64,000 nucleotides of DNA from Burhinus oedicnemus (lineage: Eukaryota > Chordata > Aves > Charadriiformes > Burhinidae), in NCBI GenBank assembly GCA_008921705.1, contig VFFE01008521.1:1201915-1265914 (forward strand), in the 5' to 3' direction. A model generated the notes under the pieces. It made no database searches. It had not been told where the DNA came from and was given only the letters and a program-made list of their open reading frames with translations. The translations under genes and the position numbers were made by a program. Of the stretch, positions 12,271 through 24,594 are shown piece after piece (within the stretch, counting starts at the first letter, position 1; each line of letters opens with the position of its first letter).

Positions 12271-13728
12271 TAGATTTGAGAAAACTGTGTCACTAACCTT
12301 CTTGGAAAGTTCTGTACTTTGATCCATTCCCTGTGTGGGACTTGCTGAAATTCTTATGTGGTTTCAGCTATAAATATTTCCTCTTGCTTTTGACTTCTAT
12401 CCAAAGTGTCTGCAAATCTTTCTGTTTCCTTAGTCAAGAACAGCACAGGAAATAAATGACAAAGGAAAAGGGATTAGAAGCAGAAACAAAGTAAGTATTA
12501 TTTCATCCCATTGAAGGAGCTAATGCACAAAACACAGGAGAAAAAAGGCTACTTATCTGGAAGTTTGAAAAAAGTTCTGCTAAAAGCAAGTTACCTTTTT
12601 TTAGGAAAAATGTGTGTTCTTGCTGCTATTTTCTGATAGTGCCAAATGGCAGGAGAGAATTAAAAAGAGAAGGAAGGTATTTACAATTCTGATGAAGGGG
12701 TAGGTGTTGAAAACGTTATGTGTGATTGCAAGAATGATTTGGTCTAGGCTGCAAGTGACTGCTGTCTAGTATACTGAGCAAGGAAATGGAAGCACACAGC
12801 TCAGCAAGGGCTGCAAGGCTCAGCTCTGCTCCTGACTGACACTGATTAAGCTCTACGATGTGGTGCGGGGTCTGTGCTCTGCCTCACAAGAGCTCAGTTA
12901 CGCTACTTGAAGAATAAGGTTAATATTTTTATCCTTTTTAGCAAGGGGAGAGAAAAAAAGATGAGAATAAATATGTATTTACATTCAGCTTTTTCAGAAA
13001 AAAAGGAGGAAGAGTTCCATTGTGGGTACAACATGTATGTACATGCAGCAGGTTTACTGAGGAGCCTAAAATGAGATCAGGTGCTTCTAACGTAACTGAA
13101 AGACATACACTCGGTTTCGTGTTATAGCACTTGTGGCACTCGTAGCACTGCGGCAACAGCAAGGAACACAGGAACCGCATGCAGCTTCCAGTCCCAGCCT
13201 CTGCCAGATAAAGTGTGTCCATTTATCTGAGGGCAGGATTTTGACTGCCTGTCGTGTTCATGTTATCTATGATAAAGATTCTGAATACTCATTAAGACTA
13301 AGTGTTTTAGGGAGAGTGAGTGAGTAGAGCTTCTAATTCAATGTAAAATCCACAAGGAAGACAGTATTTTTAAATATTTGTGATATTTTCACTTTTCCTT
13401 TTTTTGTGCCGTGTTTTGTGGTTGTCTCCAAGAGCTGGGAATCAGACTTTTATGGAGAAGAACAGAAAAGGACAGTTTATCTTTCCTGTCTGTCACTATT
13501 TCACAGCACCAAAACCCAAGAATATTCTGTATTTTTTCAAACCAATAAAGATAATTTGCACTAAAATAATCAATGTAAATTTCCATGTACATTTTAATAT
13601 TTATGTAAAACATTTGGAAAACATGTTTCTGTTAGACGGATAGATATATTCCGCTTATATTTACCATGGTATGGATATGTATTTGCAAATGAGATCAACA
13701 CAGGAACTGTGCAACTCAGTGAAGTATT
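12271..13728. other. Non-repetitive sequence, nothing recognised
   Basis: Mostly AT-rich, with a slightly GC-richer patch at about 13090-13220. ORFs on the two strands overlap at 12874-13327 and 13380-13643, which argues against coding. No repeat family was recognised. Confidence 0.55.
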
Positions 13729-13801
13729 AAAAAAAAAAAAAAAAGATTAATTGCCCTTTTTTTTTTGTTCTTCTCAAATTTTCTCTTTCTTTTTTCCCCC
13801 C
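13729..13801. repeat. Poly(A) run followed by T/pyrimidine-rich run
   Basis: Sixteen A at 13729-13744, then after 12 bp ten T at 13757-13766, then a TC-rich stretch ending in CCCCC. Facing A and T runs can form a hairpin and are also common replication-slippage sites. There is no sequence on either side that would make it the tail of a recognised retrocopy. Confidence 0.8.
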
Positions 13802-14892
13802 TCTTACTCAGATGACTGCTTGCTGTTTCTTGCTGAAAGGTCTAGGAAAAAATTCTACTTAATTTCAATAGATAGCTCAGGTTTCTGTACTGACATCTAT
13901 AATCTGTGAAAGCAGTGTTGCCTAACTTCTGGACCCAGCTGAAAGGATACATGATATTATTATAAAAACATATTTATCAGGAGCTTCCCGTCAGCTTTTG
14001 CCTCGGGTAGTCATGGGAATAAAATATTACTTTAGATGTATTCTCTTCATAATACATACACTCAAAATGGTGGGCTCAAGGAACTCACATAAATAACAAT
14101 TTTTAGTGTTACTTTAGTGGTCAAATCCAAGCAGAGCTGCAAAAGTAGCCACTTCAGAGACAACACTTCAGTTTCATTTACAATTCATCTCAACTTACAG
14201 AAAGAGCTATCTGCATCTGTTTTTACTTGTGCTTGTTTCATCCAGTACTCTACTACTCTTGACATAAATGTTAGATAAAGATTTTAGCAAAAGTTAAGAT
14301 TTATCAGACATGCATTTATTTCAGGGACATTATTGCTCTTAAATGTCTACTTTGCATAGAGTTTTATGAGTTACTAACATAAATTTTATTTGGTTCATTT
14401 CTGTTTTAATTTAGGTAATATTTTTAAATGGATTAGACTGATCCTTTCTGTAACTCTGTTGACATCATTGGAGTTACATTAGGGACACATTGAAACCCAT
14501 TTGTCTCATCAAGCATCACGGAAGTATGCTTGGATTATGCTTGGAATATGCTTCGAATTCAATGTCTTTTAGATGCCATCTGAATCTAAAATATAAATTC
14601 ATGCAAAGATTATCCAGCCTCACAAGGTTCAGAATTTAATTTCAGTAGATAAACTGAAATAGAGAAACTTAAACAGCTAGTGACAAAGGCAGAAATATTA
14701 TATATAAAAATAAATAATTAATCCTTGTTTGAAAACAGAGTCTTTGCGAGCTACTGTAATTTTGAGGGATTTTTATTTCTTTGATCCCATCCCCAAGTAT
14801 TGTGCTAAACATTTAAAAGAGGCATAAAAGAGACAATGGGCACAAAATGAAACACAGGAGGCCCTTTCTGAATATCAAGAAATACTTTGGCA
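13802..14892. other. AT-rich sequence with a small tandem repeat
   Basis: Apart from the 11-bp triplet repeat at 14525-14557 (separate entry), this is AT-rich sequence without a recognised element. Confidence 0.55.
14525..14557. repeat. 11-bp unit, three tandem copies
   Basis: Three adjacent 11-bp units: TATGCTTGGAT, TATGCTTGGAA and TATGCTTCGAA. The units are one turn of the helix apart. They probably arose by slippage. Confidence 0.85.
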
Positions 14893-15090
14893 CTGTGAGG
14901 GTGACTGGGCACTGACACAGGTTGCCCAGGCAGGTTGTGGAGTCTGCATCCTTGGGGATATTCAAAAGCCATCTGGACAGGGTCCTAGGTCCTGGGCAAT
15001 TGGCTCTAGGTGCCCCTGCTTGAGCAGGGGGGTTAGACCAGATGATCTCCAGAGATATCTTCCAATCTCAACCATTCTGTGCTTCTGTGG
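14893..15090 (+). mobile_element. CR1 LINE, 3'-end fragment
   Basis: About 200 bp of CR1 3' end in plus orientation. It has GGTTGCCCAGGCAGGTTGTGG, a 'GGGGATATTCAAAAGCC' part, 'CTGCTTGAGCAGGGGGGTTA', 'GATGATCTCCAGAGATATCT' and a terminal CCATTCTGTGCTTCTGTGG. It is a different truncation point and a more diverged tail than the copy at 2790-2957. It lies about 1.3 kb from, and tail to tail with, the minus-strand CR1 at 16430-17068. Left edge is uncertain by about 15 bp. Confidence 0.92.
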
Positions 15091-16429
15091 TTGAAGCCAA
15101 AGATGAACCTAAAGGAAGTGTCTTTGCACAAATCTACATTGCATTAATGTTTCCTTTCCACAAATAGATAGTACATAAGTTAGTGAAAAGAATCTTGCTA
15201 GACAACCATTCTTTAACATTAGATTATGAGGTCAAGACTAATTAGAAAGAAAGAATCAATTATTCCTTGAATTTGCATTTTGAATGTTTTTTGGAGAACA
15301 TTAGCACATGACTTATCATAGCTCCCATAACATTCAGTAATAGCTGGTTGTTATTCCTTTGATTTTGTACAGCAAATTTATACTGAGCCACATTATTTAG
15401 ACACTTTCATTAACCACTGAGAATTTCATTGTTTCAAAACTGGCAATAAAAACCATGTTTCTTAAAATAAGTTTTGCTACCTGACAGCACTAGAAATAAA
15501 CCCCGCAATCCTTTTATTTAAAGTACTGTCTCAAAACCAGCTTGTGCATCTCCACATTTTCTGTTTAAGGTGCAGCAAAAAATAATAGATGGTAGATTTC
15601 TTTAATTCCCTCATTCCCTCATGCACTTCTCCCATGGATACTACATCTGAACTGCATTTGTTTAAAATAACGGGGTCCATTTTCCACAAAAAGTGACAAA
15701 ACTTTTATTTGCAAAATGCAGGTTTCTCCTGAAATTCTTTCTTATGACCAATTTTTTCCCTGTTTTTTTTCCTGCTTTTCTCTACTTCCTGAGGCTACAA
15801 GGTCTTGTGTTCTGCTCTACCTTTGCTGAAGTGGAGTCCTGAAGGTATTTCCAGTGATGGCAAAAGGAAAGTCTTATTTCAAAAGTTTTGTTATTGAAAA
15901 TATTTGAAGAGTAAATGGAATTGTATTCAAATAGAATTAATAGAATAGGAAATTTTCCTAACATACAAAAATCTTCTGAAAAAATGAGCATGTCTGGAGT
16001 TGTTCTAACAGAAACATTTTAACTGGACATGGACTTGCTGAACACATTATTTCTTATGTGGACAAGAATTCAGTTGTTAAACTATACTGTTATCACTGCC
16101 TGCATCTGTCCCACTGAAATCTTCCTACTACCATTTGGGATTTTCTCAGGAATCTAAAAGTTACTGCAATCAGATAAGAGAAGAAAAAGGAATAAAGTTC
16201 ACCATTGCCATTATAGCTGTCACACAGTTTCTATTAAGTAAAACAAAGAAAGGCCCTATTTTTTTGCCTTATCATTCTATGTTTACAGTTTGCTTCCACT
16301 TTAATGAAGTCTGAATGAAGAAAATGTTTGAGCATTCAGAACAGCTGAAGTTTTGGCAGTTGTTCTTCAGAAGGACAGGACTGAGGGCAAAGACAGCTGC
16401 GGCTTCTTGAAGCATAGAATAAACATGCA
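15091..16429. other. AT-rich spacer between two CR1 copies
   Basis: No repeat or gene recognised. A 15782-15991 (-) ORF is AT-rich noise. Confidence 0.55.
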
Positions 16430-17068
16430 CAGAATCGTAGAATCAGCTAGGTTGGAAGGGACCTTTAAGGTCATCGAGTCCAACCATCAACCTAACACTG
16501 CCAAAACCACCACTAAGCCCTCAGCACCACATCTACCTGTCTTTTAAATACCTCCAGGGATGGTGACTCAACCACTTCCCTGGGCAGCCTGTTCCAATGC
16601 TTGATAACCCTTTCGGTGAAGAATTTTTTCCTAATATCCAATCTAAACCTCCCCTGGTGCAACTTCAGGCCATTGCCTCTTGTCCTATTGCTTGTTACTT
16701 GGGAGAAGAGTTCGACCCCCATCTCGCTACAACCTCTTTTCAGGTAGTTGTAGAGAGTGATAAGGTGTCCCCTCAGCCTCCTTTTCTCCACGCTAAACAA
16801 CCCCAGTTCCCTCAGCTGCTCCTCATAAGACTTGTGCCCCAGACCCTTCACCAGCTTTGTTGCCCTTTTTTGAACATGCTCCAGCACCTCAATATCTTTC
16901 TTGTAGTGAGGGGCACAAAACTGAACACAGGATTCGAGGTGGGGCCTCACCAGTGCTGAGTACAGGGGGACGATCACTTCCCTAGTCCTGCTCACCACAC
17001 TATTCCTGATACAAGCCAGGATGCTGTTGGTCTTATTGGCCACCTGGGCACACTGCTGGCGTATCATA
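16430..17068 (-). mobile_element. CR1 LINE, 5'-truncated, minus strand
   Basis: A 640-bp CR1 fragment read right to left. Its 3' end is at the left, where the plus strand reads ACAGAATCGTAGAATC and GTTGGAAGGGACCTTTAAGG, the reverse complement of the usual CR1 tail. The 5' end breaks off at the right after the codons for the QQCAQVANK segment, beyond which homology stops. Coding and 3' UTR parts are collinear with CR1 and show no internal deletion that I can see. Confidence 0.95.
16513..17067 (-). pseudogene. CR1 ORF2 C-terminal fragment, open frame (184 codons)
   Basis: The remnant of the CR1 endonuclease/reverse transcriptase polyprotein (ORF2), only its C-terminal end after the catalytic core. 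It reads cleanly for 184 codons to its own stop. Recognisable family segments are, in order, [20 protein letters not shown] (about residues 30-49), [32 protein letters not shown], the RTRGNGLKL segment, and [19 protein letters not shown] near the end. The N-terminal endonuclease and the catalytic reverse transcriptase motifs are absent because of 5' truncation, so it cannot be functional. The first M of the frame is an internal codon, not a real start. Absence of frameshifts suggests a younger insertion than the copies at 43.5 and 55.1 kb. Confidence 0.93.
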
Positions 17069-20000
17069 CAGCAGGAATATAGGTTACTATATGAGGGGTA
17101 TGATATCCTAGAAAACAGTCAATCAAGGGAAGCTCAAGTGAGAAGAGCTGAAGAAGTTGTCTGGTATAGTCTTATGTTTACAATGTGCTATGTCCAGGTT
17201 AAAACCTGTGTTTAAATACTGTCTGTGTAAAAAAGATTTGATCAGCAATGTCCTAAATCTGTGCTTTGGTTCTTCTCAAATTTTGAAGTTTATGGCAACC
17301 TTTCAGACCAGGAGTTTTCAATGCATGGTTAACTATCCAATGTAAGCAGACAGGCCTAAGGTCTTTCTTAGGTATTTAAAGCCTTCTATCGATTTTTTTT
17401 TTCCCGAATCATTGTTGCTTTCAGTCACATTAAATTGTGGCCATATGGATTTCTTAGATTTACCAGACTTTTTTTCCTACTTCACCGATTGCAAATCACA
17501 ACTTTATCAATTTAAAAAAATGGAAAGACTCAGTAGAGTCTTAAGTTATTTATCAAATATTAGCAGGGAGCTGAAAAGCATCTTTAACACATCTAACTGT
17601 GACTTTGCCAAAAGACAATGAGAATTATCATTTTACTGTCTGCTAAAAAAACCCCAACCAAATAACCCAAAAATTAAACCCACAAAAGCACTCTAAGAAC
17701 ATCACTGGTAGCAGTCATTTAAAAATCAGTGCAATGTAATATAATGCAATGTAATCTTCAGATACTGTTCTCACCCTCTTTGGTGGCTGTGAAAACATTT
17801 GCTAATTGCTTATCCCCCCACTATTCTCCTTCCCTCTGCTGAGCCTCCCCATCACTAGCTGCATAATCATCAGTCTTTGAAGTCAGCAGCAATCTGTTAA
17901 CAGAGCAATTAGTTGAAGCACCAAGAGCAGCAGGTGTTAGATGTGTTGCTTTTTTGTGACATATCAACAGCATTTATCATGTACTTGCAAAACGTTCATA
18001 ATATATACATGGATTTGTTACATGCTTCTATTTTCTCTGTTGAATAAGGTTAATGCATGCCAGCTACTATTTTTTGCAACAAGGGTTCTCAGGCCACAGA
18101 AGCTGATGGGTCAGATCCCAGGATCCTAACCCACAACACATGCCATGTGGCATCAGGACTCCAAGTCATTTGCTGCAATGTTATTCATCTGATTAAATGT
18201 AGTCATTTTATATTGGACTCAGTTGTCTGGATTTCCATTCTTGTCAGAGGGAAGAAATAGATTGTTTTTTTGAAGTGCTTTATTTAAAGTACATAGTAAA
18301 CAGTGCATTGCTATTCTGAGATAGTAGTATGAAATTAATAAAAATGGAAATAAATATTACATGAATTGGACCTCAAACCAAAATGATCTTACCCAGATGT
18401 AGGAACGATACCGAGTATCATTGGGTAATAGCAAACGACCTGTTTTGAAGTCAGTTAGAATTTTTACTGTTACCACCTCCATTGCAAAGTCGCAGACACA
18501 CTTGGACATTTTGGGAAGCCTTGAATATGATTTTATTTCTTTTTCAGATATGTAAACTTCAAAATCATCTCCACACAAAGTCTTGTAACTGCATAAACTG
18601 TATTAAAAGATTCCTTTTAAAGTTGCTGCGTTGTTCTGTTGAATGAATGCATCATGGCACCTTAACAGATACTTCCACAGGTCTGCTTCTCTTGTTAAGT
18701 GTGCTTAGTGGAGAAAAGGGAAATAGATAGCAGCATTCAAGGAAACAACACTTGTTTATTAAGAGGTATTCCTCTGAAATGCATGACAAGAATAAAAACA
18801 TAACAAAAAATGACATAATTATACCCTGATAATCCAGTCTTGATTGATTAATCAAAATTCTGTAAAAGAGAGAGTGATATAAAATCACATGTCCAACTTC
18901 ATCTGCCCTTCATTTTTTTCCTTTGAGCGAAGTTACATATTTTTTTCAAGGACTGGAGGCAGATGACAGTACCTAAGAATAAAATTTGTTGTACAGTAGG
19001 GGAAAAAGAATGGTATGCATATTTTTATTATGTGATGTTTAATGCAACTGTATTCTAGAGTGCCATGCAAAGATAACATCTCTTTACAAAAATGATTTAC
19101 TATATGCACACACTGAGTCATAGATTCATAGTTTGAATAACAAATCTGTCTTGTAAATGTATTTTACTACACCCACTACAGCTTGGACAATACAAACTGA
19201 ATTTTTTTCTGTAGACAGAAATGTTTATTAAAGTGCAGTAAGTTACACCAAACAGACTAGAGAAACAGTAGGCTGCATATTGGTGAACACAGACCAACTT
19301 CTGATGTGAATTTTATCTTGAATTTTCAATTAAAAGATCTTGGCAGCAGGCATATAGTACTGATAATCATAGAAAGTTATTTTATCATGTGTGGAGAGAT
19401 ATGGCCCCACTATGTGAGCTGTGGTGTATAGTTTTAAGGCATTTTCCCCATTTTTCTAGACAATAAGAAGGTACCCCTTTTTCCCCACAGAAAGAATTCC
19501 AAATACAATGAAGGTACGAAGTAGCAGTGCAGATGGGCAGATCACGGAAGCTGCAGTATAAAGGGACCCTACGTCCCTTGGAGTAGATGGAGGAGAATAC
19601 AAGAGGCAGAGAGAAGATGTTGAGACCTGGGGAGAGCCTCCAGAGGAGAGATTCAGGTATGTGTGTTCTACAAAATTTGTCTGAAGTTCATGTATGGGAA
19701 AATAAGTTTTGTCCAGAAATTTTACCTTTTATTGCAAAATTGGGATGTTTGTTGTTGTTTTTCCTTGAAACAGTGGAATTGCTCTTCATGCTTTTCATCT
19801 AAAGAGTAAATGGCTCACTTTAATATGAAAGCTACCTCTATATATTTTCTGGACATAAAATATCCTTTTATTATCCAAACATAGCAAACACAAAGAAGCT
19901 AAATCAAGCTCCACTCCGTAAGTTTGTACAAGTATGATTTGTGCTCAGTTGAGTGAAAGAGTATTGTAAGATATTTGAGGCCACCATGACTTGTAACAAT

Positions 20001-23000
20001 CAGTCTAAATAAAACAAATGCAGAAATCTCCTTAGCAAAAGTTACATATGCAACCACAGAGTAAAAACACCCAAACATGCAAATAACAATCTCTGCATTA
20101 AACTAGGCAGAAAGCTCCTCAGTCTCCAGAGTGTTTTCAATAAGTGTAATTATTTTACACTGACTTTGTCAGATACCACACATGCCTTCTGAGACATTTA
20201 TATCGCTAATGCTCTTCTGTTTGAGTGTGTGATTTCTCTTTTTATCTGTGTGGCAACAATTATGTTGAGATCTGAGATATCTCTAGCTCATGAACAAAAT
20301 TACTGGGGGAAGTAGGAGGAGCAGGAAGGTTATGAAAAGTCTGGCAAGGACCAGTGCAGCAGCTATTCTTCTGCCCACCTGATGGAGCAAGGGCCGCACA
20401 GCAATGCAACACCCATCCCAACAGCAACTGCACCGCTTCCCATCAAAGCTTTGCAAAGGGTGGATGGGGAAGACAAAATTTTCACTGTCCAGTCAGGCTC
20501 TTTAAAACAAAACATAACAAAACATTGTTTTTATTCTTTCCTAAGGTAATGTATCTTAAATAAACTGACTTTAATACATATTTAGCTTTCCCAAAGCTGC
20601 TGTTACCTGCATAGGGAGAAACCTGTTTCTCAGACAGCTTCTTTTCCCATTTTATTTCAGAAGGAAGGAGAAGGAAGAAGGAAAAGGAAAGTTGTGTCTG
20701 CAGTAGGATACAGTGCAGACCAAAAGGAATGAATGTATAGAGTGGAACAGGTGATGCTGAGGACTCACTACCAACACTGGATGTGTTCTGGGGCCAGAGA
20801 TAGTTACTTCAAACTCTCTCTTGTCTGGTTTTAGGAGTAACAACAGCCTTTTCTAATCCAAGTGGTTTTTCTCTAGTGTTTTTTTGTTTGTTTGCTTGGG
20901 TTTTTTTGGTGTTTAGCACAATATTTTGGTTTGATTGTTTCAGAAAGATTTGTTAAAAAAGATTGTCTTACATATCTTCCTGCTTTTTCATAACATTTCT
21001 GATTGAAAACATACTGCCCTATATATTTGAATTCACTTTCTTCAGGTACAACTGATGGTGATTAATTTTTATTTATATACCTACACTTTTAAAAATTCTT
21101 TTAGCTGAGCACTTATTTGCAGAGTGATCCTAGAGGAATTTCCTCCCACTTCCACTTACCAACAGGTATGTATATATTTTGCATTAGTGCAAGCAAAATT
21201 CATCTTCTGAAACTGCATCTGCTTATGTGGGAACAAACTAGAGCATGTAAACATCTCTGTGAATAAGTATTTCTTTCAAAATGCAGTTTAGGATTTTCCT
21301 TAACAGTCTGACCCTGAAGTCATTGCTTTGAGCTGTTTCTGTCATATTTATGGATGTTTTAGCAAGCAAGTTTATTGTTCAGTGTGTGAAGAATTGAAAA
21401 GGTACCTATTTATACCAGTGCGCAACTATGAGTACTTCTACATCAATATACTGGTTTGGAAAACGAATGAACTTTCAAAAAAAAAAAAAAAATCTTTTGA
21501 TCCTTTCCATTTATTATATTTTTGTTCACATCACAGATCAGTATCAGAGCACACAAACTGGATTCTTCTAGGATAAAACTAGCTGTTCCAACAGCTAAAG
21601 TGAGTTCAGTCAATCAAATCAGAGAAGAACTAATATGAAGTAAAACCTTCCAAAAGGGTGTACAGTGAAGAGAGCAGGTCATCAACTGTTTTGCCCTACA
21701 AATCTGCAATTGGTAGTCCTCGCTATTTGTTAATGTGGACATAACCTATGAAATTCTAGGGTACTCTTTTACCTATCTAATTTGTTTCTCTTTCTGGGAC
21801 ACACAAATACAATTATGAATTAGTAAAATAAGAAACTGTATGAGAATATACCATAAAATGTTCCCACACTAGACCCTCAGTCATGAATAAGGTACAAAAT
21901 TCTTACAAGAATTTATATTTCTGAAGGCGTGTAACAGACATAAGCACTCAGCGAGCCTGCTGATTGCTGAACTGCTTGATCCTAAAGGATTCTTACAGTA
22001 GTTTAAGCTTGTCATCCCTTGATTCAGAAATGTGCATAGCAGAATGCAGAAAGTCTGTGAAAAGTTTTAATGTTCATGTCAGTGTGCTTCTTGGATCAAG
22101 CATTTCAAATTTGCTAAGGCAGATAAGAACTGATTTTGGCAGGGGTAGATATGCAGGCCTCTTATCACCACAGTATAACTTCCATGTGAGTAAAAGTTTC
22201 TGTGAACATTTTCAGCTATTAGAAGGACTTTGTTGGAAGTTGAAGAAAGGAATGGCTGTTTTGACCTGGAAAACAGGACAAATTATACAGCAGCAAGCAA
22301 ATCTAAGAATATAAGCCTAAAATCCCACCAGGTATATAGCTGGAAGTTCTCTCAGAAAGAAGTAGACTCTTAATTTATATAGAAAAGTAGACTGTAGTTC
22401 AGTTAATTGACTTTCTTACAAAACTGACCGTGGGTCAGTGTGGTGTCTTTGCCTTCTTGATATAAGGACTGTAATGATACAAGGAGAATATTAAAGTCCC
22501 TGAAGATTTTAATCATCTCTATGTTTTTCTGCACATGGGAAACAAATTCAGGCCTTATTTCCTGCAACTGAAATACATTCAAGCAGCTCCTCTGTCACAG
22601 GTTGTTTTAAAGGGATATGAATTTACTCACAATAACTAAGCCAGGAGGATAAGGAGAAATTTTGCTGATTTAATCCAAAGGTCCGGACATTTTGACTTTA
22701 TTTGCAAAAATGTCCTTAAGAATTGTTTTCCTCTCCTAATCAGCTCTGATATTTTAAGGGCAGTGACAATATGAGTCAGAAGCTTTAAAAACCACCACAG
22801 ACGCTGCAACTGTGGGAAATATTTTAGAAGCACCACAACATTGTTAGCTCTTTTTATGACTAAATTAAAGTCAGAGAATTAAAATTTAATAATGTTCTTC
22901 AACATCACAGTGCATTGTTGTTAATATGATCATCATATTGAGAAGATTGTTTCCACATTTGTGTTTCCAAACTAACTTAAAAGAAGTTCAACTTAAGAAT

Positions 23001-23282
23001 GGCAAAGATTCCTGAAAGACAGGGGTTTGGTGTTTGCAGCAGAGGGATAGGACAGAGGAGTGTTCATTAGAAACATGAGAGAGAAAAAACTTCAGAAAGA
23101 TATGTTGTAAAGAGGAAAAGAATGTAATGACAAAGACTGCACTTTTTATGGCTAGAAAGATTTTTGGAAAAAAACATAAAAACTTTCTTGGAAGGATATG
23201 CATTGCTTACATGACTGCATCTCATGGGTCACAGTTTCATGGAAAACAGTTTTTGATATTTTTTTCTTTGTTGGTGGTGGGG
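17069..23282. other. About 6 kb of AT-rich DNA, nothing recognised
   Basis: No named repeat, RNA gene or supported exon. The longest ORF, 21964-22314 (+, 116 codons), opens at a TTG-type codon and has no familiar motif. A GC-richer patch at about 20290-20490 and a T-run-rich stretch at about 20878-20935 are the only departures from background. Confidence 0.5.
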
Positions 23283-23307
23283 TGTTTGTTTGTTTGTTTG
23301 TTTTTTT
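23283..23307. repeat. (TTTG)n microsatellite with T run
   Basis: Four to five TTTG units ending in seven T. It is similar in make-up to the run at 7535-7560. Confidence 0.85.
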
Positions 23308-24520
23308 AGGCAAGGAACTGGAATAAGAGCTCAAATTGCCTGAAAAGCCTATTCAGTTATAATTTACAGAAATTCGATGAGCCTCAGTTCGATACACTCC
23401 TTAGTAACATTCACACCTACCTGAAAGAAATTACCATAGATGACAATTGCATGGTTACCCATAGGTGGTCCAGGAGCTATCACTGTGGCAATCAAGATGA
23501 CCTCCTACATGATATACTCCTCAAGATTTTATTTTTCAACTAGTTCCTGAGAAAATTAGAACTTTTAGAGAGGAAAAAAATATCTTGATTTAAACTTTCC
23601 AAAGGATCGTCAGTTTCAGAGCTGAAATGATTATCTATCATTTTTCTTAAAAGAAATAAGTTTTAATCAGATTTTCCGGCTTATTATTCCAGTTCCTCAA
23701 TGATGTCATTTTTATCTTCTCTGTTAAATTAATATTTAAGTTAATTTGTCCATGTAGATACTGCATAATCAAATAATCTTTGATGAATTAAAGAGACTCA
23801 TTGGAGAGAATTTTACTGCAGTGGAATGTTTTCCAGCCACTATTGCATAACTTTTATAAAATAATGTTTAATGAATTATAGCCAATAAACAGTTGTGGAC
23901 AGTTTTAGTTTACCAATGTAAGATGTGGAGATATTATGGTCCTGTTTACTCACGTTACATATTCTACCAGTGGCTAAAGATGATGTCTGACTTTACTGTT
24001 ACAATGCTAGCCCAAGTCCAGCTAATTATTTCATTGCTGCTTACGGTAGAATATCCATTCTACACTTCATTTTAGTTAGAACACTTTTTTTTCCCGAATA
24101 TGTTGTGTTGGCAAAAACAGTTTTTAAGTTGTAAGGTCACTTAGTAACAATGACCTTCTTATCTATCAGTTCTCTAACTTTGGTCAGTTGCAGAATTTGT
24201 AATTGCTGTCTTTCTAATAGTTAACAAAAAATTTATTAATAAACAGTCATCATCACATTGGTGCATATGGAAGTTGCTTTAATACTATGTTAAACTACAG
24301 GAATAGCATGCTCTAGTAGCAGAATGGGTGGGCTATACCACAGGTGTTAAGGAACTTCCTGGGTGTTCAGCTACTGACAAACCATACAGATAATTTATTA
24401 AAAATAAATTATCTAAAGGACACAGTTTATTCAAACTCCTCTAAAATTCTGGACAGCTGTTATTTAACATGTTTGCAGTTAATGCTTTTGAATTGCACAT
24501 GTAAATTGGCTCTAGAGTTC
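23308..24520. other. AT-rich sequence, nothing recognised
   Basis: No repeat family or exon signal that I can support. Confidence 0.55.
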
Positions 24521-24594
24521 ATGTGTGTGTATATATATGTATATATACACATATATATACATATATATACATTGTGACATATATATACATTGTG
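24521..24594. repeat. (TG)n/(TA)n microsatellite with an 18-bp duplication
   Basis: Begins with TGTGTGT, passes into long TA alternation, and ends with two identical adjacent 18-bp units (ACATATATATACATTGTG) at 24559-24576 and 24577-24594. The TA tracts are self-complementary and could extrude as cruciforms. The identity of the two units suggests a recent duplication. Confidence 0.9.

Noticed and set aside
16597..16959. 120-codon plus ORF
   Set aside because: Antisense shadow of the CR1 ORF2 fragment at 16513-17067.
21964..22314. 116-codon plus ORF
   Set aside because: Opens at a TTG codon, no motif, no splice context, and within chance length for AT-rich DNA.
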